A DNA stretch of 64,000 nt from Zingiber officinale (lineage: Eukaryota; Streptophyta; Magnoliopsida; Zingiberales; Zingiberaceae). Shown here in pieces: positions 46,741 to 56,159 of the stretch (position 1 is its first letter; each line of letters opens with the position of its first letter). The notes beneath the pieces were generated by a model that was not told where the DNA came from, searched no databases, and worked only from the letters and a program-made list of their open reading frames with translations. A program made the position numbers and the translations under genes. The stretch spans positions 40,056,254-40,120,253 of the forward strand of contig NC_055997.1 of assembly GCF_018446385.1 (NCBI RefSeq), read 5' to 3'.

Positions 46741-48539
46741 ATTTGCCATAAGTAGAGCGCTGCAATTCTTTGTTAATGCTACGATCTCAAAGTTGCCTTT
46801 TTGCCTCCTTTTAGATAAAATTCCCTTTAAAAATTTTACGAACTTCGGCATTTGGTGCAGTGTATCTATCAATAGTACTTCTATGTAAATTTCCTTAATC
46901 TTCTTCAGGAATCAGTTGAACTCTTCATCCTTTTGGGATATTATCAATTTCTAATTGAAAGGAATTGTTTGAGTTTATGGGGGAATTTGAAGAGTTCCTT
47001 CAACTTTCTTGGTGATCTCCTCTCCATCCCTGTTCTGGATCTGATCGGGTAGTGGGGGAGAGGGATGTTCCTCTGAGTCAGGTCCTTTCTGAATAGTGAT
47101 TTGGGGGTCTCCCAAAGTTCGTCCGCTCCTCAGCTCGATGTGGTTGCAGTGTTCTACGGGGTTTATATCAGGCTTTTCTGGAAATGTTCCCTGTGTTCTT
47201 GAAAAAGACTGGGCTATCTAGTTGTCTTGCATCTTCTGATGTTTTTCTGAATTTTTCATTCTTTGAGTCAACTGCTTGATCTCATTCTTCATTTCTTTTT
47301 GCTCTGAGAGAGCTTCTTCAAGCATCTTTTCGATTTTGGACAGCTGTGAAGGTTGTTGTTGATAAGTCTGTTATCTAGATGGGTAGCTCAGTTGCCCAGG
47401 TTGATAGCTTTATTTTGCTGGCCCTTGGTCCTGGTTATTCTGGTATGAGAAATTTGGGTGATTTCTCCATCCTGGATTGTATGTGTTGGAGTACGGATTA
47501 TTTTGCTCCCGGTTGTAACTGACTATTGCATCGCATTACTCAAGTTGGTTTATCTGTGCTTGTATTGGCCCTAGGGGGCAAGTATCTTGAGTATGATCCG
47601 TACTTCCGCAAGTTTCGCAAACATAAACTATTACATTGGTCGTGTTGTTTCCCGTGGACTCAAACTTCTTGGTCAAAGCATCCAGCTTCGCAGACATGAG
47701 TGTGACTGCATCTACGTTGAATTTTCCTGATACCTTTATTGGATTCCCTAAGAAAGAACCACTAGATATTTCAGTTGCCCACTGATGGTGGTTCTGTGCC
47801 ACATTCTTTATGATCTCTTCAGCTTCATCAAGGCTCTGCTTGTTCATTAGTGCTCCTCCTACTGTAGAGTCGAGGGATAACTTCGTGTAATAGTTGATTC
47901 CATGTAGAAGGTGTGTAGAACCAACCATTTCTTAAGGCCATGATGGGGGCACTGTCTCAGCATACTTTTGAATTTGTCCCAAGCTTCAAATAATAATTCT
48001 GAGTCTATCTGTTTGAAGCTTGCAATCAAGTTCCTCATATGGGCAGTTTTGCTCGGTGGGTAGAACTTGTCCAGAAATTTCTGCTCACACTGCTCCCAAG
48101 ATGATATGTTGTTTGTTGGAAGGGAATTTAGCCACTGCTTGGCTCTGTCTTTCAGGGAAATCTGAAAAGGAAAAAAAAGCAATCTTACTAATTCTGGAGG
48201 GACCCCATTCACTTTCATGGTACCACAAATCTCGTAGAAAAGCTCTAAGTGGTGGTGGTTTGGATCATCGTGCGGTCCTCCTCAAAATTGATTATGCTGA
48301 ACCATGAGAATTACTGCAGGCTTGATTTCAAAATTGTTGGCTTCAATTGGCGATCGAGTGATGCTAGACCGAACCCCTCGTGGATAAGGTGTTGCGTAAT
48401 CCTTCAACAGTTTATCAGCCATCTCTAAAAATTCTTGTACTACTTGAAATGCTTTTTGAAGGTTTCTTCTTCTCAAGAAAGTCCTATCGATCTCTGGATT
48501 GAATAGTAGAAGTTGCCTTGAAATATTAACTCTTCGCAT
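46741..48539 (-). pseudogene. Element D gag (Athila type), broken
   Basis: Frames in order: 48539-48282 (NPEIDRTFLRRR, ATPYPRGV), 48218-47859 (capsid: LKDRAKQWLNSLP, WEQCEQKFLDKFYPPSKTA, QCPHHGL) and 47928-47536 (GGALMNKQSLDEAEEI, then the zinc knuckle CETCGSTDHTQDTC). A degenerate Gln-rich linker follows to 46741. Overlapping frames show frameshifts near 48220 and 47900. Retrotransposon gag family; assembles particles in intact relatives. Confidence 0.86.
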
Positions 48540-48748
48540 GTAAAAACAAAATATGAAATATAGTAAAGAAGAGAGTGAAATAATATTATATTTTTTTTAG
48601 GCTTTTTAATAAGAACACAGAAAATAAAGAGAAACAAAAATAAAACTATTTATCTCTAAGTGCAAAATATTAGAAAAAGAAAAGATAAAGGAAAAAAACA
48701 AAGTCTAGTATAATCTAATATGATTATCACTAATGTTATAGACGCAGT
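48540..48748 (-). other. Element D leader
   Basis: Short AT-rich non-coding stretch between primer site and gag. Confidence 0.6.
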
Positions 48749-48765
48749 CCCCGGCAACGACGCCA
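48749..48765 (-). other. Primer binding site of element D (Asp tRNA)
   Basis: Reverse complement TGGCGTCGTTGCCGGGG, one mismatch from the plant tRNA-Asp 3' end, six bases inside the LTR. Confidence 0.85.
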
Positions 48766-48771
48766 AAAACT

Positions 48772-50275
48772 TGTTACGATTCCGAAAGTGCACAGATTCG
48801 TCGTCAGTAATAAAGATTATCGATCCCACGAGGACTGGTTATAAGCACTAGCGATGGCTCACTTAGGATTAGCTAAACTACTGATGGTTGTAAGTTATCT
48901 AAAGAAAAGGGGTTTGGAAATGGAAACGAGAACTAGCAAAGAAGAAGTAATAGACTTGGTTTATGAAGAGTCCTAGGAGTTCGGTTTCATTGTAGTGGTA
49001 TTGATGTATCACATTCTATCCTTTACTCATTGTCTATCAACATGCATTCGTCGAAAGCTGAAGTATCTATTCTTAGGTACCAAATAAAGAAGATCTCTAT
49101 GAAATCCTGTTATGGTTAACCCCTCTTACTAGGGCACCACGGTAGATCACAAGAGCACTACTCTAATTGGTGTCACTAAGGATACAGATAAGGAGCTTAG
49201 TTTGGTCTCTTACTTCTTTATGGAGGAGTTATCTCTCCTTTCAAGGAAGTACCCTAGATGTCCGTGAACGGGTTACCCCTGTCACTAGGGCCCCTCGGGT
49301 GTACGATCTAGGATATTCTCTCTATGAGATAGACAATTCCTATACAATCAAGTAACACGATATAGAGATGGAGTAGTCGAAACAAAGCAAGCGAAATCAT
49401 CCAATGAAATAGAGGCAAAAGTATGAGTCTTACATCAAACCAATCCACAACTACTCCTTTATCCTAGAACAAGGAATCTACTCCATAGACAGCGGAGAAA
49501 AATCCGAAGACATAATGTTAAGCATACAATTCTCAAACAAGAACAGAGGAAGAGAAAAGATGCTTATCCAATGACGACGAGTGATCTTCGGATCCAATCC
49601 TTTGCTTTTGGAGTTGATGTGGTGATGAAGGATCGCTGGACGGAGGTCTTGGATGGCATAGAATAGCACCAAGTCGATTCTCTCTCTGACGGCTCACTTC
49701 CCGGCTCTCCCCCCTTGAAGAAAAGGGTTAAAATCCTTTTATAGGCTAGGGCGTGGTTGCGGCGGCACGACTGTGTAAGAATGGCACAGTCGTGCCCTTT
49801 ATTATCTCTGGCCGCACTGTACGGTCGTGCCAATTGGCATGACCATGTGAGCTTCGGGCTCGGTTCCTGGGGCACGGCCATGCAGGGTTACACGGTCATT
49901 CCTTGTTTGGCTTTGGTCGTAGGGGGCACGACCGTGCAAGTATGCACGACCATGCTCTGATCTGCCTCTGGGTTGGTCGCACGGTCGTGTAAGAGTTGCA
50001 CGGTCGTGTACTTCTCCTCTCCTGTTTGGCCACACGGTCGTGCGAGGTTACACGATCGTGTTCTCTGGCTCGTTTCGGTGCGTCGACAATCGCTATTTTT
50101 TCTTCGAAAGTTGTCCCTATCATCACAAAACCAAACAAGGAGCAGATATCCAAACAAAAGAGTATATATAATGAGTACATGATAAAAGAGGCGATCATGC
50201 AAAAAATATATACGTATAAAGTAAGTGAATGTGCGTTAAAACATACATAAACAATCATAACATTTATGCACATCA
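48772..50275 (-). repeat. Element D 5' LTR (1,504 bp)
   Basis: Plus-strand start tgttacgattc, end gcacatca. Contains the palindrome array 49750-50062 and a minus-strand TATA box at 49735-49745. It shares length and layout with the C LTR but differs by many substitutions. Confidence 0.93.
49750..50062 (-). repeat. GCACGGTCGTGC palindrome array in element D LTR
   Basis: About ten copies, spaced like those of C, upstream of the TATA box in the element's direction. Confidence 0.88.
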
Positions 50276-50560
50276 CTACCCCTTCCAGATCTTTGGGACC
50301 GAAACTAATCTCCGGTCCTACTACTCTCTCTTTGCTACATCCTACTGCATGGATCTGTAATCATCGGCCATGCGATTTTCTCGCCCGATTTGAATCACCA
50401 TCAGAAGGTCTGCCCGTTATCATATTGATATTACCTCGGGCGGCATTGTTGTGATTCTCCTGTTGCCGGGCAGTTGTTATCTCGGGTTGTGTTTGTTCGA
50501 GCGGTCAAGGTGGCTCGCCTGGTAATTGTAATACTCCTAACTGTGGTTCAGTCGCCCGAT
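50276..50560 (-). pseudogene. Element F pre-protease region (Tat/Retand-like gypsy)
   Basis: Minus strand. Gln/Asn-rich linker, then GNINMITGRPSDGD near 50437-50396 and VGPEISFGPKDLEGV ending at the D junction. This is the conserved text just before the protease in Tat/Retand elements. Protease, RT and integrase of F would lie beyond the left end of D, off the window. Confidence 0.75.
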
Positions 50561-50670
50561 ATTCCTATTGGTGCAGTTAGCACTAACGGTCTAACTCGGG
50601 TTTTGATGAATGACAAATCAGATTAAGTTAGGTTTGTTGTGATCTAACACTCTGACCGAGTGTGCAGACG

Positions 50671-50834
50671 AAGTCCAGACAGGTCGACGGGCTGACCGGA
50701 TGTCTGGCAAGAAGTCCAGCTAGGTCGACGGGCTGACCAGATAGTTGGCGAGAAGTCCAAGCGGGTCGACGGGCTGACCAGACGCTTGGCAAGAAGTCCA
50801 GATGGGTCGAAGGGCTGACCGGACGTCTGGCAGG
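50671..50834 (+). repeat. 41-bp tandem repeat, four copies, element E U3
   Basis: aagtcca starts at 50671, 50712, 50753 and 50794 (exact 41-base spacing). Each unit carries ggtcgacgggctgacc. The same array in the 3' LTR starts at 57603. Confidence 0.95.
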
Positions 50835-51099
50835 TATGTGAAGGTAAGTCACTGGAAGGGAGTGACTGTGAGGATGCATTCCCGGGAAGGGAACATTAGG
50901 CATCGATCCGGCTTAGATCCATTTCGGATCTCTAAGTCAAGATCGTGACTAGATTCCGGTCTCGGAAAGACGGAATATAAGTCATACTTTTTATGTCAAA
51001 CTTATGAACTGTGCTAACACTCTGTTTTGCAGGATATACACTATCTATTCACTTCGGACTAACCTTGTCTTGCAGGAAAGCTAGTTTCTGGAGAAAGGT

Positions 51100-51250
51100 G
51101 GTCCGAGCGCCCGGAGGTCCGGGCGCCCGGAAGGGATCCGAGGGCCCGGGAGGTGATTTTTATCCAGATCGCGCATCGCCATGTGAAGCTCGTTGATTGG
51201 ACCTGCCACGTCTCACCAGGGCGCCCAGAAGGGATCCGGGGCGCCCCGAG
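51100..51250 (+). repeat. GGGCGCCCGG palindrome cluster in element E U3
   Basis: Four to six overlapping copies of GGTCCGGGCGCCCGG-like text and GGGCCC, ending just before the TATA box. The 3' LTR copy is at 58035-58165. Confidence 0.85.
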
Positions 51251-51254
51251 CCTC

Positions 51255-51264
51255 ATATAAAAGG
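51255..51264 (+). promoter_or_regulatory. TATA box of element E LTR
   Basis: ATATAAAAGG. The 3' LTR equivalent is at 58171-58180. Confidence 0.7.
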
Positions 51265-51679
51265 AGGGTCAGAGGGGAGCTTCAGAACAATAATTGAGAA
51301 AGAGATCTTCTACTGCTTGCCCTGCTGCTCTACACTCCTGCGACGCTAATGAAGCTCCGACAACTCGCTCCTGTTCTTTTAATTCCTCCTTTGTCGGTAT
51401 AAGCTTTGTTTTATTTTTCATTAGCACTTCTGTACTTAAACTTTTTGTAATCAAATATTCGAACTGCTAGTGGATTGCCCAACAAAAACACTCAACGAGT
51501 GCGGGCCTTGGAGTAGGAGTCGACACAGGCTCCGAACCAAGTAAAATCGAACTGTGTTAGCCTTGCCTTGATTTCTTACTTTATCTTTTGTCTATTTCTG
51601 CTGTGCGCTTAACTCTTTTCGAATGAAAGTTTTAATCGATATTCATCCCCCCTCTATCGAAACATCACGATCCAACAAG

Positions 51680-51691
51680 TGGTATCAGAGC
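51680..51691 (+). other. Primer binding site of element E
   Basis: TGGTATCAGAGC two bases after the 5' LTR. Confidence 0.92.
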
Positions 51692-51942
51692 AGATACCAC
51701 TCTGATTTGGTGCAACCACCAATCAGAAAAGGGGGTAAAATATTTTTTTAGTTTTTTTTTCGGCTTTCATTTTTACGATTAATATCATTGCCCTTGTGGA
51801 ACGTTTTTTTTGGCAATTAAATCTAAATTGGTGCAACACCAAACTAGATCTTTCTACTAGTTTTAATTCTTCCCGCACTACTAATCCAAGACCGAGTCTT
51901 GGGACTTTTTGTCTATTTTGTTTACTTGTGTACAGGACTAAA

Positions 51943-53430
51943 ATGTCACAGCTTGAAGGATTCAGCACAGTGCGTCCTCCCCTCTTCAATGGGGATGACT
52001 TCCCGTATTGGAAGAAGAGAATGGAAGTCTATCTCAAAACGGACTTCGACCAGTGGATGAGCATCACCAGACCCTATAAAATACCAGTAGACAGTTCCGG
52101 AAATCTACTAGATCCAAAAGATTGGACGTCAGACCTAAAGAAGAAGGCGTCAACAGAAAACAAAGCAATCAACACCCTACAGTGTGGATTGACCAGAGAA
52201 GAACTAAACCGGGTCGGACTACATAAGAATGCCAAAGAACTGTGGGATAAACTGATCGAGTTGCACGAAGGAACGAGCGACGCTAAGGTAACAAAACGAG
52301 ACTTATTATTAAATAAAATATTTAATATTAAAATGCAGGAAGGAGAAACTACAAGTCAACTTCACGCGAGGATCAAGGGCATCCTCAATGGGCTCCACGC
52401 CATCGGCCACCAAATGGAGAACCGGGATTTGATAAGGTATGCATTAAACGTATTCCCACGTAATATTTTGTGGGCATCTATCGTAGATGCCTATAAAATT
52501 TCTAAGAATTTATCGAAACTTAAATTAGACGAGTTGTTTTGTGAATTAGAACTACACGAACAAACTAACGTCGATGCCGAGAAAGGAATTGCTTTGTTTG
52601 CAGGTCCCTCCAAAGAAAAGAAGAACAAGCCTGAGCCTGAAGCAGATTCTGACCAGGACTCTGAAGATGAAGAGCACCTGGTGAACTTGGTAAGGAAAAT
52701 GTTCACCAGGAGAAAGAGAGGCTTCAGCAAGAAAGACCTTCAGAAAATCAACTCCCCTGAACCAAGGAGCGTAACGTGCTTCGGATGCAACAAAAAGGGC
52801 CACTACAAGAATGAGTGCCCGAAACTGAAGAACGACAAACCAAAGTTGATCAAAAAGAAAGCGCTCAAAGCGACGTGGGACAACACTTCATCAGACGAAT
52901 CGGAAGCCGAAGAACAAAAGAACCAGAGTTACCTCGCGCTGATGGCCCGTGAAGAAGAATCGGAGGATGAATCGGAAGACGGGTCTGAACCCGAATCAAG
53001 CCACGAGTCCGTACTCGTTTCCGAAGGTTCCGAAGAGGTATACCGAAATCTAAACAGAAAGTTTTTTAAAATTATTTCCTGCTTAAATAATAAATTAGTA
53101 AAAATAGAAAATGAAAATAAGTCACTCCTCGAGGAAAATCAAGACCTCAAGGAACAAATAAAAAACTCAAGTCCAACTCAAGATCTAACACTTGAGGAGG
53201 AGAATCTATCACTAAAATTAGAAATTAATAATTTAAAAGAAATATTAGAAAAATTCACAACGAGGTCAAAGAACTTAGATTTAATTTTAAACAATCAAAA
53301 AGCAAGTTACAATAAAACTGGACTTGGTTACAAATCAAGTTCAACTAAAACTTTTAAATCATTAATAACCCAACACAAACCAACAAAACAAGCTTGGGTT
53401 CCGAAAGCGTGTTACGCAAGTAGAACTTAA
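51943..53430 (+). CDS. Element E gag polyprotein (495 residues), intact
   Basis: Start chosen at MSQLEGFSTVRPPLFNG, matching the G gag start; an in-frame upstream Met at 51796 lies in leader. The capsid region of about residues 1-200 has WKKRMEVYLK, LQCGLTREELNRVG, ELWDKLIELHEGTSD and NVFPRNILWASIVDAYK. LDELFCELELHEQTN and an acidic stretch follow. The zinc knuckle CFGCNKKGHYKNEC is near residue 280. A Lys- and Ser/Glu-rich region and a coiled-coil tail (KNLDLILNNQ, NKTGLGYK) end the protein. Copia gag of UBN2 type; it packages element RNA in cytoplasmic particles. This is the longest intact frame in the window. Confidence 0.9.
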   Translation: MSQLEGFSTVRPPLFNGDDFPYWKKRMEVYLKTDFDQWMSITRPYKIPVDSSGNLLDPKDWTSDLKKKASTENKAINTLQCGLTREELNRVGLHKNAKELWDKLIELHEGTSDAKVTKRDLLLNKIFNIKMQEGETTSQLHARIKGILNGLHAIGHQMENRDLIRYALNVFPRNILWASIVDAYKISKNLSKLKLDELFCELELHEQTNVDAEKGIALFAGPSKEKKNKPEPEADSDQDSEDEEHLVNLVRKMFTRRKRGFSKKDLQKINSPEPRSVTCFGCNKKGHYKNECPKLKNDKPKLIKKKALKATWDNTSSDESEAEEQKNQSYLALMAREEESEDESEDGSEPESSHESVLVSEGSEEVYRNLNRKFFKIISCLNNKLVKIENENKSLLEENQDLKEQIKNSSPTQDLTLEEENLSLKLEINNLKEILEKFTTRSKNLDLILNNQKASYNKTGLGYKSSSTKTFKSLITQHKPTKQAWVPKACYASRT

Positions 53431-54110
53431 TCAATACTACATCCCTAAAGATAAAATATATTATATAAAGTCAAATAAATCAAATAAATCAGAATACAAA
53501 CCTGAACCAAAAGGGTTAAAATCTAAACATATTAAAACTCAACAAAATGTAAACTATCATCAAGTGAAATTTAATTATAAAAGAAATAAACATAAACCGA
53601 GAACAAAGTTAAATTAAATGGTAATTAATTCAGGGGAAGGCTCCAGAATAGCTGGCACCTCCAAAACTAACCTACTCGGTTACAAATCAAGAACTTAGAT
53701 TTAATTTTAAACAATCAAAAAAGCAAGTTACAACAAAACTGGACTTGGTTACAAATCAAGTTTAACTAAAACTTTTAAATCATTAATAACCCAACACAAA
53801 CCAACATGTAAAGCTTGGGTTCCGAAAGCGTGTCTGACCACGCAAGTAGGACTTAACCAATTTTACATACCTAAAGAAAAAATATATTACATAAATTCAA
53901 ATAAACCAAAATACAAACCTAAATCAAACAATTCAAAATCTAAAACTCACCAAAAATTAGACTATCACCTAGTTAATTATAATTATAAAAGAAATAAACA
54001 TAAACCAAAGAACAAACAATTAATGGCCATTAATTCAGGGGGAGGCTCCAGAATAGCTGGCACCTCCAAAACTAACTTACCCGGCAGGGTAACCCCAACC
54101 AACCTACCCG
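53271..54110 (+). repeat. 420-bp tandem duplication at the gag 3' end of element E
   Basis: gaacttagatttaatttta occurs at 53271 and again at 53691, and the similarity continues through gtaattaattcagggg / ggctccagaatagctggcac to about 54110. The second copy is non-coding, so the gag stop at 53430 lies in the first copy. Confidence 0.9.
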
Positions 54111-54590
54111 ACAGGGTAATTAGGACTAGTTAAAAATGGTTCAAGTTTAACTTGAAAAATAGTACTGGTGAAGTTTTGGATGATAGTACGTTAGGAAAAC
54201 TTAGTCTATGCATGTCTAGGAAGATATGGCTTCGACCTGGTGCATCTGGCTAAGTGGAACTGACCGAAGCTACCCTTAATGAATCCTAACCAGTTAGACC
54301 AAGGTTTTGTACTAAGTCCAGTGGATAGGACTATTTGGAAAACCTCGAAGGCATGGTTACTTTAATGATGTCTGAGTGACTCACCATAGCCCAGAAGTTT
54401 ATCCAGAGAACGCCTATTTGTTGAACCCAAAGCTAAACCTGAATCTAACACAAGTTAAAAACAAACTCCAAAACTGAATCAAAATTTATCTCACAAAATT
54501 ATAGGATTCCCTCATTGAAAATATAGATCGGGTGAAATGACTAAGTAAGTTTAAATTAAATTAAATTAAAACTAAATTAAAACTCTCATT
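54111..54590 (+). other. Gag-downstream spacer of element E, conserved with G
   Basis: No coding sequence. 54170-54530 matches the reverse complement of G 23640-24030. Confidence 0.75.
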
Positions 54591-54654
54591 GTAGGATTCC
54601 CGCCCCACTTGACCCCGAGGGCCCGGAACAGGTCCGGGCGGGCGCCCGGACTCC

Positions 54655-54666
54655 CCTATATATAGG
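54655..54666 (+). promoter_or_regulatory. Internal TATA box in element E
   Basis: CCTATATATAGG lies just downstream of GGTCCGGGCG / GGCGCCCGGAC palindromes (54631-54652) of the same kind as in the LTR U3, and about 160 bases before the accessory ORF start. Looks like a second promoter; transcription is not shown. Confidence 0.55.
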
Positions 54667-54824
54667 GGGACAGGGCGCCCCCTTCCTTTGCACCTCCAAG
54701 CTTTCGTTCAAGCTTTCTCCAAGCTTTATTGTGAAAGCATTCAAAATTAAAATTTTTTCTCATTCTACGGTTAATACACGGTCGCGAATCAACCGAGGTC
54801 GTCAGTTCTAAAATTATTTTAGCA

Positions 54825-56153
54825 ATGGCTCCTCGGTAAAACTCTTGTCTTCTATTTAAAGTTTATTATTGCCTGTTTATTTTCTTTAATTAGTATTATT
54901 TTATTATATAATTTAGTAAACGTTCTAAATCTGGTGTTGGCCCTCTACTCCCAGTGTTGATCCTAGGTTTCCCACAGATGAGCTTAGGATTAAGTTTGAG
55001 TCAACCATCTACATAGCCATTAGGACCAAATGTATAGATAAAGCGTTCTTTTTATGCTCTTGCATTCCAGCTATAGAGGCCATCAACCACTACAACCTTC
55101 AGAACCTTGTTGAATGTACTAGCTCAGTAAACATAAGTTTGTGTGCAGAATTTTATAACAACCTAGTAAAAGTAGACGACTTTACCTATACTACTAGGGC
55201 AGCTGGGACTGATATCACGTTGTCCCCCACTGCCATCCGAGAGTTTTTGGAGTTACGAGAGTCTACCTGTCCCTTTCAGTGATATCCTCCTAGGGAGCTA
55301 CCCTTTGGAGATCCCTACTCGTATATCACTCTTGATACGATTTATTCGTATTTTTTCGGGGGCGAGCGAGTACCCACAGTGACCCAGTTTAGGTCAGTTA
55401 CCCTTTGAGTCCAGAACTACGTCCTTTATAGGGTCTTAGTCTTTTGCATTCTACCACTGAGCACTCGCGACATCGCGATAATGTGCCCATTCCATTCCTT
55501 TCTCCTCTATGCTCTTGTCATAGGCTAGATATTGACATTAGCCTGCATATCTTTTCCACCATCATTTACTCGGTCGGATATGTGACGAGTGGGCAAGTTC
55601 ATATGCCCTACTGTCACATTCTGACAGCAGATATGTCCTCTTTGGGCATTGATGTCACCAGAGGTGACATCCGCTATATGACCAAGTTTGACATTATAGG
55701 AGCTAGGAACTTTTCCTAGCTAGTATTCATATAGATGATGAGGGTATCATGACCTGGCAGAGGGAGGCATAGCACCAGCCGGACCCAGACACACAGCAGG
55801 AGGAGGCCGATGAGTTCTTTCTCGCACTCTTCCCTGACAAGGCCGCTCCTGCCCCAGCACCAGCTCGAGCCCCACGTCCCACTCCTCGCACTCTAGCCGA
55901 TCGAGTATCCGGGCTAGAGAGAGCCATGTCGAGTCTCCAGCACGAGTCCTCTGAGTTCCACCGAGATATACGACGAGAGGTCTCCGATCTCCGACGAGAG
56001 GTGCGACAGGAGGTCTCTGATTTACGGCGAGATGTGCGGCAGGAGATCTCTGACCTACGACGAAACCTACGAGAGGATGACCGGGCTCGTCACACTGAGA
56101 TATTGGCACTGCTTCGGTCGATGGGTTCAGGACCACCCCCGTCATCGTCTTAG
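54825..56153 (+). pseudogene. Element E accessory ORF (putative plant transposon protein-like), spliced
   Basis: A start MAPR at 54825-54835 runs into a GT donor. With an 81-base AT-rich intron (54836-54916, GTAAAA...TTTAG) removed, the frame reads MAPRKRSKSG. A one-base loss follows near 54945, then a long stretch with KFESTIYIAIRTKC, LCAEFYNNLVKVDDF and SPTAIREFLELRE to a stop near 55281. 55444-55719 continues in another frame (FLSPLCSCH, HIFSTIIYSVGY). 55926-56153 ends in 11-residue Arg/Asp repeats (REVSDLRREVR) likely to form a coiled coil. This resembles the 'putative plant transposon protein' domain. Broken in this copy; function unknown. Confidence 0.6.
54836..54916 (+). other. Predicted intron in element E accessory ORF
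   Basis: Donor CG|GTAAAA, acceptor AATTTAG|TAAACG. Removal joins the Met-Ala-Pro-Arg codons to a Lys-Arg-Ser-Lys stretch in frame. Short, T-rich and plant-like. Confidence 0.5.
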
Positions 56154-56159
56154 TAGTCG

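Larger units (their letters stand above)
45327..50275 (-). mobile_element. Element D: Athila-like gypsy element, gag and protease only (partial)
   Basis: Minus-strand 5' LTR 48772-50275, Asp-tRNA primer site, gag, protease, then a non-coding 3' tract up to the end of C at 45326. Same LTR family as C but opposite orientation, so they cannot be the two ends of one element. The simplest reading is that C inserted in D and the 3' LTR of D lies off the window. No RT or integrase follows the protease. Confidence 0.82.
50566..51677 (+). repeat. Element E 5' LTR (1,112 bp)
   Basis: Starts TATTGGTGCAG (TG mutated) and ends GATCCAACA. Includes a 41-bp tandem repeat, GGGCGCCCGG palindromes at 51100-51250 and TATA at 51255-51264. 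U5 has a block, shared with G, reading GGAGTAGGAGTCGACACAGG. Confidence 0.95.

Noticed and set aside
43818..50275. C and D LTRs as the two ends of one element
   Set aside because: They are in opposite orientation; one retrotransposon has LTRs in the same orientation.
51796..51942. Upstream Met start for E gag
   Set aside because: The 49 extra residues do not match the G gag start and lie in leader; Met at 51943 aligns with G.
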